NCBI GenBank assembly: GCA_017311185.1
Contig: JAESUZ010000760.1
Coordinates: forward strand, 310,001 to 374,000
Direction: 5' to 3'
Origin: Proteles cristata cristata
Taxonomy: Eukaryota; Chordata; Mammalia; Carnivora; Hyaenidae
Length of the DNA: 64,000 bases
Numbering within the stretch: position 1 is the first letter of the stretch; every line of letters starts with the position of its first letter. The notes under the pieces are model-generated. The model was not told where the DNA came from and made no database searches. It saw nothing but the letters and a program-made list of their open reading frames with translations. This document shows positions 36,131-47,523 of this stretch, one piece after another. A program made the position numbers and the translations under genes.

Positions 36131-37447
36131 CTCATAGTGCTTAAATACTGTACCACTTCTGTCTTTCCAAGTTACATATCAATAAATTCCTTAAATCTCA
36201 GTTGAGTTTCTTTTACTTTTACACAAAAGGAGTAGAAGTGGAGGATATTTCAATTCTGATAAAAGGTTACTGTGACACCCCTGGCCAATAATGATATTTT
36301 AATAACTTTTTACATACTTATTATATGGTTGTATGCCTAACATATAAATAACCATAACTATAAAAGCAGTTAAGAAATGTGTTGCATTCAAGTGAAAAAT
36401 TCAAACAGAAATAAACTCCACAGATGTACTCTCATTATAAGAAAATAAAGTATTAGCTACTCTTATCCATTGTACATTCCTCAGTATTTCTATCCAATGA
36501 AGCATGGATATGAACTGAACTGAAAGCATCCTAACCTTTGGTTGCATCATCAGTCAGGTAGCTCTTTATTTTTACTCTTACGGTCACATCACAGTGATGA
36601 AATGTGGGGTTGGAGCGAGACCAAAGGAACTTAGAACCATTCCAACAACAAAGTGCTTTAGAATAAAAAGTCCACTTTTAATCAGGGTTGTATGTGTCAT
36701 CACCTGAAAAGACTTTTAAGAGTATATATTCTGTAGGTCCCACTCCAGACTGTGTGGTATGTATGTTGTTAAAACTCCTGGAGTGATTTCATTGTCCATC
36801 TCAAGAATACCTGCCATTTATTAACTGATTTTCTCTATGTAAGTGTCTCAGCAAAGGTAAAGAAAAACCCCACTGTGGAACCAGGGGCACTTTAAAAAGC
36901 AGTATATAATCTAGCGACTAGCATGTTGCAGGCACCCAGTACATGAATATGTTATATGCCATCATACGATTACGTGTTGCTTATCTACCACAAACTGTGT
37001 TACGAATATCCCTAATATATAAGCAAACAACAGAATTCTTGCTGCTGTCAGGTGTTCCCTTCAAATCTAACATTGGGTCTATAATAAGGATTCTCTTCTC
37101 AAACTCTTCTGCATCAACAGAACATTCAAAATTCTAAGACACCTTTCAGTCCAACCTATATTCACTACTTACTCACCATGGCTAATGCAAGGTAATAGGA
37201 CCTATAGGGTCCTGTAGGACCCTATACAGGGTGAGGCAGAAGGCTTAACTCAATAGGACAAAGCCATGATCTCTAAGGAGCTTTCAGTTATGCATTTACC
37301 TTCCACTACTTGTGTCCAAACTTAGTAGATCTCACCTGGCCTGGATAGAAGGCAAAGTGTTTTTTTCCAAAAACCTCAGTGCTCAAATCCAGGGAATGAT
37401 GGCTGAACCATTTCTAAGTGAGAACACCAGAGCTGTTCCAATTCATA
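36131..37447. other. unique sequence with a MER5-like piece and a hairpin
   Basis: Non-coding; no gene seen. Contains a MER5-like block at about 36695-36795 (CACCTGAAAAGACTTTTAAG then GTCCCACTCCAGACTGTGTG) and the hairpin at 37203. Confidence 0.45.
37203..37226. repeat. perfect 10-bp stem hairpin
   Basis: TATAGGGTCC and its exact reverse complement GGACCCTATA are separated by TGTA. No T run follows, so a terminator-like reading does not apply; this is eukaryotic DNA in any case. Confidence 0.9.
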
Positions 37448-37935
37448 GAAGTGCACTATAATAGACAGAGTAATGGCTCTCCCAAACATACCCATGTCCT
37501 AAACCCTGGCACCTGTGAGTATGTTAGCTTACATGGCACAAAGGACTCTGAAAATGTGGTTAAGTTAAAGACCTTGAGTGGAGATTATCCTAAATTATCC
37601 AAAGAACCCAAAGAGACCTGATATACTCACAAGGGACATTACAAGAGGGAAGCAGGTGGGTGAGAGTCAGAAAAGATGTGAGGATCAAAGCAGAAACTGG
37701 TCTGATGCATTCTGAAGATGAAAGAGGGGCAATGCACCAAGGAATGCAGGCAACCTCTGGAAGGTAGAAAAGGCTTCTCTCCTGGAGCCTCCAGAAGGAG
37801 CACAGCCCTACTGACATTTGTTTTTACTCCCATAATTTAATTTCTGATTTCCACAACTGTAAGATAATAAGTTTGTGTTGTTTGAAGCTCTTAGTTTATG
37901 ATAATCTGTTTCAGCAGCAATAGCAAATTAATCCA
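37448..37935 (+). mobile_element. MaLR-type LTR
   Basis: Blocks in order: CATACCCATGTCCTAAACCC, GTGAGTATGTTAGCTTACAT, GGAGATTATCCTAAATTATC, GGAGCCTCCAGAAGGAGCAC, then AATTTCTGATTTCCACAACT, GTAAGATAATAAGTTTGTGT and a TTTCAGCAGCAATAGCAAAT end. It fits an ancient MaLR-related LTR. Confidence 0.65.
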
Positions 37936-38349
37936 CATGCACAAATTCTAAAAACAGAAGTCCTGAATTAGTATTCCATAATTTAAGGAAGCTCTAGGAT
38001 CTCTGTTACCCTTCCAAAGTAGAACAGGCCATGACAGGCACTTATTCGTATCACATGTAGGAAAATAACACCCTTCTAATTACACCACCTCTACCCTATT
38101 TATTCCATATTTTTTTCTCTTCAGCAAAGCAGCAGAACAGTGTACAGCTCGTGTTTGGTTTGGTTTGTGGTGTTTGTTGTTTTGTCCACCATTCACTGCC
38201 CATTCTTTATTCATATCTTCTTTAAGGGTAGCATTCCTCTTCAACTTCTATTTTCTCAAGTTGTGGTAAATCCTGCTCTAAAGCTCCAGGAATGGGTACA
38301 TGATGCCACATCAACATAATTAGAACATTCTGTACTACAGTGACAGACT

Positions 38350-38730
38350 CTCTAACTACAATGACTGGTTCAGGGATAAGCATTTAACCCACGTCAGTTC
38401 AGGGAGAATCAGCCTCAGACTCAGCTGGAGCCAAAGGGAGAATGCAGTGCTGGAGATGCTAGTGACTTTATCCCTGCAGTGGGGGGTTCCCCTCTGAGAA
38501 ATGAGGGTCATGCATGGAGGAAAATAGTGGGAAAGAGATGGAGAACAGGAGGCAGAGAGATGAGAGAGAGAGAGACTGAAGCTCTTGTGCCAGCCATGTA
38601 CAAAACAAGACACTTCAAGTGTCTTGAACTTCAAGTTATGAACCTCAAAATTCAATTTTCTTCTTGGTTTAAATAAGCCTTGACTATAGGTTTTGTAATT
38701 TGAAAAGCTACAATCCTGACTAATACAAGT
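38350..38730 (+). repeat. ancient interspersed repeat, family unresolved
   Basis: The end reads AAGCTACAATCCTGACTAATACAAG, positions 38705-38729, which resembles the common 'gagtcctgactaataca' terminus of an old mammalian repeat. A GAGAGATGAGAGAGAG tract and a CAGCCATGTA block precede it. I cannot give the class. Confidence 0.35.
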
Positions 38731-38829
38731 ATTATATTTGCACTCCAATCACAGCAGCACGAAGCCTGCTCAAGACCCAGCTGGGTCTCAGGAAGTGCAA
38801 AAGATGCCAGCTTCTCCATCCTTGGCTTC

Positions 38830-38925
38830 ATTTGTAAATATACAAATGAAACTGTTATGAGGATTGAATGAGATCCTGTGTATAATGCACTCACCATGCC
38901 ACTGGCTAATGGAATTCATGCTTGA
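38830..38925 (+). mobile_element. MIR fragment
   Basis: Blocks TTTGTAAATATACAAATGAA and TGTTATGAGGATTGAATGAG match the MIR 3' half in sense. Confidence 0.6.
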
Positions 38926-41240
38926 CAGCTGACCATTTTCTTTCCCAGGTAACTCTCAGCCAAAACTTTCTACTGTTAAAAATAATTTCATCTAAGCCAA
39001 TACAGTGGAATTTATCTAGCTTTTAAAATTATGTGGTCATTGGTTTAACAAGCCCACTTTCCTAAACATAGAGTTGTCTTTTTATTTCTTCTTGGCTGAC
39101 TTGAAGATGTGTTAGCTTGTCAATTGCCAATGTACAGACCCACAATCTGCACCCCTCAGGATAACTCTTTAACATTGGAACAAACCTAATTAAACAACTA
39201 AACTCAAATAAAACATCTGAGGAGAAGCCCATCTGCCTCCAAATAATCTCTGCCTCTTAATTCCATGAAGGTTGGAATTTACAATGGAAATGAGATCAGT
39301 GCCATGTGTATTTTTAGTTCAGAATATCCAAGTGGGCATATTTCTTTAGATTTAGCATAGACAGTATTTTAACCAACAACAGTTGTTTAATAGAAGAGTT
39401 CAAAATTTTTATGTAGCTGTTGCTTTCAGTTGCTGGTAGATAAAAAATTTAATTTTATGGTGAAACATTTTCATTAGGAGCTTCTTCAAAATATTCAAAT
39501 ATAAAAATTGTCCATTGTACTATTTTATCTCAGTTCTCACTATTGAAAATTATGTAAAGTCCAGTATAAATAGATTAAAATACTGAGTCAAAATATATGA
39601 GGACCAAATTCAAGCTATTTAGAAATTCTGTCCTTTTCATTCCAGCTCATCCATCAACTCAACATTGATTGAGCAAGTATTGTATTCAGTCTCATAGAGG
39701 AGGGTTTTTAAATAAACATTTAAAAAATTAAAAATAAAATAAAATAGAGAAAGATCAAGGAACAGTTTGTCTATTAAGAGAGAAAAGTCCTGCAAATATG
39801 CAATACTATCCAGTGAGCCCCAATTTCAGAAACCCGTATAAAAATTAGACAAGATATGAAATTTTGAGAACTCATGCTAGGATGCATTTTTTTTCTGAGT
39901 TATTTTTTCTTCAACATGCTTAAAATCTAAATATACAGTGTTTAAATGTATCATACAATTTGTGAAACTCGTTTTCATGTATGTCCATGCATTACTATAC
40001 ATCCACCCCAAACCTCACGTCCTAAGAAAGATGAAATTATGGTGGTCAGATGAAATAACCCAAACTAATCAAGAAATTGGTAGACTACCATCTAAGGAGA
40101 GACCTTAAAGAATAGAAAAAAATGCTAACAAAAGCTTGATGCAAAGTCTCGAAGGCATGGCAATACAAACAGGGTCTTATGAGCCCTGTGTTCACATATC
40201 AAGACAATTGGCATTTGACCTTGTGGAGAACATCTGGTATTACGAAGGGTGTTGATTTTGAGATTAAGTTATAAGGGTTACACTCCTAAGGCTAAAATTA
40301 ATGAGAAGTATAGTCTAAACAAGTTGTTTACCTTTATTTGATCTCAGATACCACATACATTAGTCAAGGAAGTTTTCTTCACATTTTAATTCAAGGTACA
40401 AGAAGGGGTTTTATGTCCATGCAGTCTGGTGAAGGAACAGGGTCTAGAGAAGCATGTAACTCCCTAAAGTTTCAGAACTATTTTATTAAATAATTCTCAT
40501 GATCTATTTCAGTCTTTACACAAATACATGTACTCTATAAAAATATTCAAAGAATCTTCAGCATTTTTCAAAATTATGCAACTAAACTCATTAATGACAA
40601 TGTACATGATTCAATGAGAAAAGGTAGGGGTGTCAGAGTCCATTTGTAACCTCTCCAGAGGACACAAACAAGAGCAAATATGCCATTTCACAATGGGTCC
40701 CAGGGTGGTTCTCTAATAAACAGTTTAGTCTAGCAAATCATGTGTTGTTGATTAGGATGGAAAGTGAATAAAGACATCATAGATGTGAACATTTGGTGAA
40801 GTAGTGGGAACCCCTAAAGAGATTTTCCAGATCTTTAGAATAATTCTTAGTTATCTGTCATAGGAAGACTGACCTTTACTTGTTAAACATTTTAGCAGAT
40901 ATAACTTTGTGCTTAGAATTCTAGAGTCAGTGTGACACTGTTGTCCGTTTAAGCTTGTATTCTCATGACATTCCTGCTGCTTCCCATAAAAGCCTTTTTC
41001 ACTATTTGGATGAGGCTCAAATTCAATTATGCTTCCAAATAGCTTCTCAATGACTATATCTAAAGAATATAAATCCTGAAAAAGCATTTCTAAACAAGCA
41101 GCTAACATAAAACACAAAATTCCCACTCTTCTGATTTAAATTAGAAAACACAAACTTCCCACTCTTTTATTACATTATTCTCAACATATAATTTCCAGAT
41201 TTTAACTAATATCTGTTGCGACTTTAAAATGTAATTTTCT

Positions 41241-41456
41241 TGGGGCACCTCGGTGGCTCAGTTGGTTAAGCATTCTACTCTTGATTTTGGCTCAAGTCAT
41301 GGTTACATTGTTCAGGAGATCAAGCCCAGCGTCGGACTCCATGTTGACAGCACAGAGCCTGTTTGGGATTCTCTTTCCCTCTCTCTCTGCCTCTTCCCAC
41401 CTCACTCACACTTTCTCTCTCCAAAAATAAATAAATAAATAAAATAAAAATAAATT
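41241..41456 (+). mobile_element. carnivore SINE, older copy
   Basis: Head TGGGGCACCTCGGTGGCTCA, GATTTTGGCTCAAGTCATGG, CAGCACAGAGCCTGTTTGGG and a CCAAAAATAAATAAATAAAT tail. No clean TSD found. Confidence 0.9.
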
Positions 41457-41869
41457 AAATGCATTTAACTTTTCTCATTCCCATCTAGGACTTAGATATG
41501 CAATCACTAAGAAAAGGGAAGTAGGTGGATGTGGCTATGTTTTCAGCTTCAGCTTTACAGATCATCTGACCATCAAGAATATTATTGTTCCACACAGCAT
41601 TTAGATAACATTTTGTTTTAGTTCAGCCACACTGAGATGGTTTTCCCCAGACATTTTGGTGATTTTTAAAAGGTTTTCTTTACAATGTCCTATTAACCTA
41701 AATACATAGTAATAAGCACACTAATTAATGTTTAATTGATTGATATTTAGCTCTATTACCTCATCAAAAAGAATTTTCATTTATCTATGGTATTTCTTTC
41801 AGAGTACCTGCATATTTATTTCTTCAGATATTTTTATCTTGTTCCTATCAGTGGGGGATTCAGAAGTAT

Positions 41870-42495
41870 CTGTGGCTCACAAGGGGGACTCTCCTTATGT
41901 CAAAAGCAGAGCTGTCCAAGCTCACAGATACAGAGAAGAGTTAGGTGGTGAGCAGAGGTGGGGGATAGGGATGAGCAAAATGTGGGAAGGGGCTCAAAGG
42001 GTACAAACTTCCCATTAAGTAAGTCAAAGTGAGGGGCGCCTGGTGGCTTAGTCAGTTGAGTGTCCGACTTGCGCTTAGGTCATGATCTCACGGTTCATGG
42101 GTTCGAGCCCTGCGTTGGGCTCTCTGCTGATTGCCAGCTCAGAGCCTGGAGCCTGTTTCGGTCTGTGTCTCCCTCTCTCTCTGACCCTCCCCTGCTCACA
42201 CTGTCTTTCTCTCTCTCTCTCCTAGAAATAAATAAAAACATTAAAAAAATTTAAAAAAAAAAAGTAAGTCAAAGTGATGTAAAGTATAGCATGAGGACCA
42301 TAGCTAATAATACCATACTACATATTTGGAAGTTGCTAGGAGAAGAAAACAACGTTTGCAATTCTGTATGGGGAGAGATGTTAACTAGACATTACGATAA
42401 TCATTTCAGAATATTTGCAAATATCAGATCATTATGTTATACATCTGAAACTACTCTCAAATTATATGTCAACTACACCTCAATAGTCAAAAGAA
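41870..42495 (+). mobile_element. old L1 3' UTR, split by a young SINE
   Basis: Left part: ACAGATACAGAGAAGAGTTA, AGGGATGAGCAAAATGTGGG, AAGGGTACAAACTTCCCATT. Right part from 42278: GTATAGCATGAGGACCATAG, AGATGTTAACTAGACATTAC, TATGTTATACATCTGAAACT and CAACTACACCTCAATAG. The block order is the 3' UTR of an older L1, cut at 42033. Confidence 0.8.
42033..42261 (+). mobile_element. young-lineage SINE with perfect TSD
   Basis: Head GGGGCGCCTGGTGGCTTAGT, B box GGTTCGAGCCCTGCG, GCTGATTGCCAGCTCAGAG and CTCTCCTAGAAATAAATAAA with an A-rich tail. The TSD AAGTAAGTCAAAGTGA is identical at 42017-42032 and 42262-42277 (16 of 16). The site is TT/AAGT, close to the L1 endonuclease target. Confidence 0.97.
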
Positions 42496-42499
42496 GAGT

Positions 42500-43150
42500 A
42501 AAATTGGTTTGAACACCTTCCCTTGCTTCCCTGCTCACAAGTTACTCTCCTGGCTCATTTGAGCCACCACACTACATGATCTCTGCAGTGTCCCTGCTGA
42601 AGAAATAACCATTACTGGCAGTATAAAAAATGACAATGTGACTTATCCCATTTCAATAATAAAACTGTATTTTAAGCAGGTCACAGTTTTTCTCAGAAAT
42701 ATTTCTTCAAAGGATGTGAAAGAAAAAAGTTGAGTAAGGGACACAAAAGTACAAAAACCAGCTCTAAGAATAAGGATGAAAAAGTGTTGTTTCCCCTCCC
42801 CAACTGGTTTAAACTCGGAGAAAAAGTTCAGTATCACTGAAAAGATAACCTTACTAATATGAAAAGTAAAGTATTCCAGGAAATATCCTGACTACCTTCC
42901 CAGAGTTTTCTGAAGAAATACTAAAATTTTTAGTTGAGTGAAAGAAAAAAATGAATGAACAAAATGTTTCAGTTCCTCTATCACAGTGACAATATGACAT
43001 TGCACATACTTGCCCTTTTCTGTTCTGTTCCTTAATCATGAAATTCCTTTCCTCTACTACCATGTCCATGAGCAAAGACTATCATCTTTCATGACTCAGA
43101 ATATTCAGTATGACTTTTAGAAACTAGTTCTCAACTCTCTATCCATTTTT
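42500..43150. other. unique intergenic sequence
   Basis: No gene or repeat recognised. Confidence 0.5.
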
Positions 43151-43152
43151 CC

Positions 43153-43290
43153 AGTGTAATAAACTGGATGTGTTCCCCCAAAATTCATGTTAAATCCTCA
43201 CACACAATGTGATGGCATTTAGATTGGTGACTAGGTCACAAGAGCAGATTTCAGAGAGAAACATAGCCATTCCTAAAGGAGGTTGAAGTC
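43153..43290 (+). mobile_element. MaLR LTR, 5' fragment
   Basis: AGTGTAATAAACTGGATGTG, TTCCCCCAAAATTCATGTTA and CACAATGTGATGGCATTTAG match the start of a MaLR (MST/MLT1) LTR. The rest is replaced by the L1 5' region that follows. Confidence 0.7.
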
Positions 43291-43799
43291 CACTACACCA
43301 AGAGCTGCACCCTGCACCCTCCAGGCACGTCTCCATAAGGGCAAGTCAGCCTGAGAAACAGAGCAGCAGGCCTCTCCGCCATAAGAGCAGCACAAATCCC
43401 TTCCACCCATTTGGTCTAAGGACCATGGTGTGCTGCAAAGTTTCAATTCTAAGGGAAACTAGATCTAGGTTATTTGGGATTCTTTTTGTTCATTTGTTTG
43501 TTTTATTTGCTTCTGTTTTATTTTTTTCCTCCTTTACTTTTTCTTTCTTGGATACTAAAGGAGGAAATGTTTTATTTCTATTTTATTATTTTAAGTATTT
43601 TTTTACTTTTTAATTTCTTTAAAAAAATTTTGTGCTACTTTCTCTTTTTTTTTTTCTTTTCTGTCAGGCTTCTCTTAATGAGCAAACTGAAATATACGTA
43701 GGATCTAGCTTCCCTTTTTTTACTTTGTTTTGTTTTGTTTGTTTTTCAATTTTAATTTTTAATTTTATTTTATTAAATTTTTTCTTTCTCCAAAATGAC

Positions 43800-44394
43800 A
43801 GATGGAGGAATTCACCCCAAAAGAAATAACAAAAATAAATGACAGCCATGGATTTAATCAACAAATATAAGTAAGATGTCACTACTAAAATTTAAAGCCA
43901 CAATTATAAAAATACTAGTGGGAATTTAAAAAAACCATAGAAGACATCAGAGGATCCATTTCTGCAGAGAATAAAAAGTTAAAATCTAGTCAGGCTGAAA
44001 TTAAAAATGCTATAAGTGAGATGCAATCTCAAATGGATGCCACGACAGTGAAGATGGTCAAAGCACAGTAGTGAATTGTGATACGAAAGATAAAATTATG
44101 GAAAATAATGAAGCTGAAAAGAAAAGGGGAAGAAAGGCAAAATATCATGATACAAGACTTAGAAAAATTAACAACTTGCTAAAGACGAGAAAACATTCAT
44201 ATCACAGGAGTCCCAGAAGACAGAAAGAGAGAAAAAGGACAGGAGATTTATGTGAGCAATTCATAGCTGAAAACTTTCCTAATCATTTGATGACATAGAC
44301 ACCAAAATCCAAGATGCACAGAAAACTCCTATTAAATTCAACAAAAACTGACCATCCACAAGGCATATTATAGTCAAATCCACAAAATACACAG
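43800..44394 (+). pseudogene. L1 ORF1 remnant
   Basis: The open piece 44071-44298 and its upstream frame encode the coiled-coil and start of the RNA-binding part of L1 ORF1p: SQAEIKNAISEMQSQMDAT, DKIMENNEAEKKRGRKAKYH, DTRLRKINNLLKTRKHSY, then a frame change before AIHS-like QFIAENFPN. The product of intact ORF1 is a trimeric RNA chaperone that packages L1 RNA. The C-terminal domain is lost to the deletion. Confidence 0.8.
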
Positions 44395-44460
44395 ATAGCT
44401 GTGCTATCAACAATACCCCAGTTATGGAAAGAGCCCAAAGGTCATCTGATGGATGGATAT

Positions 44461-44489
44461 TCACACACACACACACATACACACACACT
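44461..44489. repeat. (CA)n microsatellite in L1 3' UTR
   Basis: About fourteen CA units with one CATA interruption, just before TGAAATATTATTCACCAATG; this is the same L1 position as the array at 16300. Confidence 0.9.
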
Positions 44490-45244
44490 GAAATATTATT
44501 CACCAATGAAAAAGAATGAAATCTTATCATTTGCAACAATGTGGATGGAACTAAAGTGCATTATGCTAAGCACAATAAGTCAGTCAGAGAAATATAAATA
44601 TCATATGACTTCACTTATATGTGGAATTTAAGAAATAAAACAGATGAACATAGGGGAAGGGAAAGAAAAATAAGATAAAAACAGAGAAAGGCAAACCATA
44701 TGAGTCTCTTAAACACAGAGAACTGAGGGTTGATGGAGGAGAGGTAGCTGGGAGCATGGATTAAATAGGTGATGGGTATAAGGAGGGAACTTTTTGGGAT
44801 GAGCACTGGGTGTTATATGTAAGTGATGAATCACTAAATTCTACTCCTGAAACCAATACTACAGTATATGTTAACTAACTTGAATCTAAATTAATAATAA
44901 AAAGAAATATGAGGCCAAGAAAATGCATACGATTTGCTACTGGAATACTCAAGTTTGGGACTGGTCTCTATTAAGTCCTACATGACACTTTGTTTCCATT
45001 AGTTATTAGATGTAGAAAATCATTAAAATACTATGGAAAGGCTTTTGTCATTTTTTAGAAGCAATTTCTCATTAAAAGTTATTTTCTGATAATTTACCAA
45101 GAGCAAAGTAGGAAACTAATCCCTGAGAAGTGAATGAAAATGTGTAATCCATTGTTCTGAGCTCAAAGAAGTAGTCATTACCATGACTGAATGAAAATTC
45201 TGCTTTGATGTGTATGCTAGTTCCTCTTTAAAGTCATTATAATA

Positions 45245-45480
45245 GGGGCGCCTGGGTGGCTTAGTCGGTTGAGCGTCCGACTTTCGCTTAGGTCATGATC
45301 TCGCAGTTCGTGGGTTCGAGCCCCGCGTCGGGCTCTGTGCTGACTGCTAGCTCAGAGCCTGGAGCCTGTTTCAGCCTGTGACTCCCTCTCTCTCTGACCC
45401 TCCCCTGCTCACGCTCTCTCTCTCTCTCTCTCTCCTAAAAATAAATAAAACATTTAAAAAAATTTAAATTTAAATTTAAA
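45245..45480 (+). mobile_element. young-lineage SINE, near-complete
   Basis: Head GGGGCGCCTGGGTGGCTTAG through CGTCCGACTTTCGCTTAGGT, CCCCGCGTCGGGCTCTGTGC, GCTGACTGCTAGCTCAGAG and a long A/T tail. TSD AAAGTCATTATAATA (45230-45244) and AAAGCCTTTATAATA (45481-45495). Unlike the other young copies its CCTAG is CCTAA. Confidence 0.95.
45257..45323 (+). promoter_or_regulatory. RNA polymerase III A and B boxes of the SINE
   Basis: The A box TGGCTTAGTCGG lies at 45257-45268 and the B box GGTTCGAGCCC at 45313-45323, as in the parent tRNA. Both match the usual split promoter. Whether this copy is transcribed cannot be seen. Confidence 0.8.
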
Positions 45481-45495
45481 AAAGCCTTTATAATA

Positions 45496-46750
45496 GCAAC
45501 TAAGGGAGATATCTTGGGTATTTCTTCTCATGACAATCTCAAATCAATGTCATCATGTTCATGTGTAATAAATAATATAGCTCTTTGTCATTTCATATTG
45601 TAGAAAGAGGAAGAAAGGGAAGGAGTAAGGAAAAGATGGAGGTAGGAAGAAAGAAAAAGACTCTGAGCTCTTACTTTCAAGTCTTAAAATAGACCTAGCA
45701 TAGAAATTCAATTTCTTCTGTTTTACTCTGCTTGTTGTTGTTGTTGTTGTTGTTATATTCTTACTCTGTTACCCTGCTTCTTGATATATATTTTCTCCTG
45801 TAGAAATCATAGGTGATTATATCCATACTACCGAAATTTGTATACTTTTCCCCCTGTTTGGAACTTTAGAGTAAATATAATTAGTTCCTCTTATTGATGT
45901 TTATTGCTCTATTGCAATAGCTCATTTACATGCACATATTTCTTCAATTTATTTTCTTGTATGAGATTTGGGGAGCAATTAGGTTATATTATTTTAAATC
46001 AACAAGTATTATTAAAAGAATAATTATAGGATATATTGATGGCAACCCTTCCCTAGGAAACTTAAGTACTATTTATCATCCAACTAATTCTCCCAGAGAA
46101 ATAAATCACTGGTTTCCAAAATCTGCAAATTATAGAGGAAAGAAGATATTAAAAATAACAGAATAGACTTGGAGAAAATCACTTAACATAGTCAAAATGA
46201 GAAAAATAATTTTAAAAATCTATGGCTTTTGTAATAAGTACATTAAAGTGCATTAAAATATAAAATTTATTGAATTTTAGTGTGAAATATGAGAATAATG
46301 AACATAGAAAAATTTTAAACCAAGTTCTCTTGAAATCACAATTATAGGCATAATAGGCCCTTCCTTTACTACACAGTATGCACAAAATTAATCCTTATAG
46401 AAATACTGAAGGCCTATGAACTATTGCTTCCCTTTAAAAAATAAATTGTTGGCTTCAAAGTTCATTGACCATAAAATGTAATAAAAGAGATACAAACAAT
46501 GCCTGTGAGAAATGGCACACTATTCCTGTTCTGCACTACTCTCAAGTTCCCTCCTCCAAAACTGAAAGAGCAATGGCTTGGGGTGAGAGGACACCAATAT
46601 GGAAGCACTATAAAAATTGCAAGCATTTGGGATGGTCTTCTGTCAATTCTGGAGAAATCCAAGGGCAGGACAGTGTGTACCCATTTCTAGTTTCCAGTGA
46701 ATTCAGTAATCCCAACTTACTAGGCAAGGATCTTTTTCTTCCTTATCCAT
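45496..46750. other. unique intergenic sequence
   Basis: A/T-rich; contains a (TTG)n array at 45732-45754 and no recognised gene. The frames at 46465-46752 have no domain. Confidence 0.5.
45732..45754. repeat. (TTG)n microsatellite
   Basis: About seven to eight TTG triplets. Confidence 0.9.
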
Positions 46751-46754
46751 AGCC

Positions 46755-47000
46755 TCATTCCCATGCCAGAAATACTTACTTAGATGGGCTTGCTTTCTCT
46801 TTGACCTCTGCCATCACCATAAGAACAAGCAAGCCTTCCAGAAGCATGTAAGAGGCACTTGGGAAAAAAGTTGAGGTCATTCTTGACAGGCCAATAGCCA
46901 GCAGACACCAAAACATGTGAGAGAACAGTGACAAGACTAGTAAATCTCAATCCAGATCTGCTAACCCAGTCCTATGCTCCTGATGTAGTTGAAATACTCT
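46755..47000 (+). repeat. ancient LTR-like fragment
   Basis: TTTGACCTCTGCCATCACCA, TAAGAACAAGCAAGCCTTCC, CATGTGAGAGAACAGTGAC and AGATCTGCTAACCCAG follow the order of an old mammalian repeat as I remember it. Family uncertain. Confidence 0.35.
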
Positions 47001-47523
47001 AATCTGTACTCATACTAGAGTGAAAGAAGCCAGAATATCATGCTTACAAGATATAAGTTTGGATCTAGAAACAAATTATCATATAAAACAGTACAATGAT
47101 GATATTCCACCCAGGGTTCATCAAAAGTGTTTCTGATTATAGTAGTACCGTTAGTCCCCATCTACTTCATGGCACAGGGTGCAGCCAGACTTCTGTAATA
47201 ATAAAGGTGAATACAAGGTTCTGCTAAGACCATTGGTAAGAAAAATATTACCAATGTTTCTTAGTCACTAATCACACCAGAGGGGCTGGTACTTCCCTAA
47301 TCATAACTTAACATTACATTGCCAAATTGTTAGAGTGTCTCTTGCCAAGTCTGACTTCCACTGCAGCCTCAATTCTTGGCACTGGCCTAGAATTTAATGA
47401 CCAACAGGAGACTCACACACTTCTATTACTGCTGTCTCCACAAATTTTCCCTGATACATGCTGTTCCAGCATATTTAGTATGTGTGTGCTCTTGCCATTT
47501 CCCCTCCTTTGTATGAAGCACGT
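47001..47523. other. unique intergenic sequence
   Basis: No repeat or gene identified. The start of the open frame 47327-47776 lies here, but its second half is L1 ORF2, so the frame is a chance fusion. Confidence 0.5.

Larger units (their letters stand above)
37936..41240. other. unique sequence with two old repeat pieces
   Basis: Long non-coding stretch; no coding gene recognised. Holds the repeat at 38350 and the MIR at 38830. The frames 38356-38748 and 40851-41126 (minus) have no domain; the first carries Ser-rich sequence from a GA run. Confidence 0.5.
43300..44910 (+). mobile_element. L1 with internal deletion: 5' UTR and ORF1 joined to 3' UTR
   Basis: From about 43300 it shows carnivore L1 5' UTR sequence (GTCTCCATAAGGGCAAGTCA, the T-rich part 43480-43800, then ATGGAGGAATTCACCCCAAA), followed by ORF1 to about 44394. 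At 44394-44398 the sequence switches to the L1 3' UTR (TAGCTGTGCTATCAACAATA, AGTTATGGAAAGAGCCCAAA) and continues to GGGATGAGCACTGGGTGTTA and the end near 44910. The rest of ORF1, all of ORF2 and the start of the 3' UTR are missing. Confidence 0.85.

Noticed and set aside
38356..38748. 130-codon minus-strand frame
   Set aside because: Serine-rich run comes from an antisense GA tract in an old repeat; no domain.
43425..43829. Phe-rich plus-strand frames that look like membrane segments
   Set aside because: They translate the T-rich part of the L1 5' UTR, not a membrane protein.
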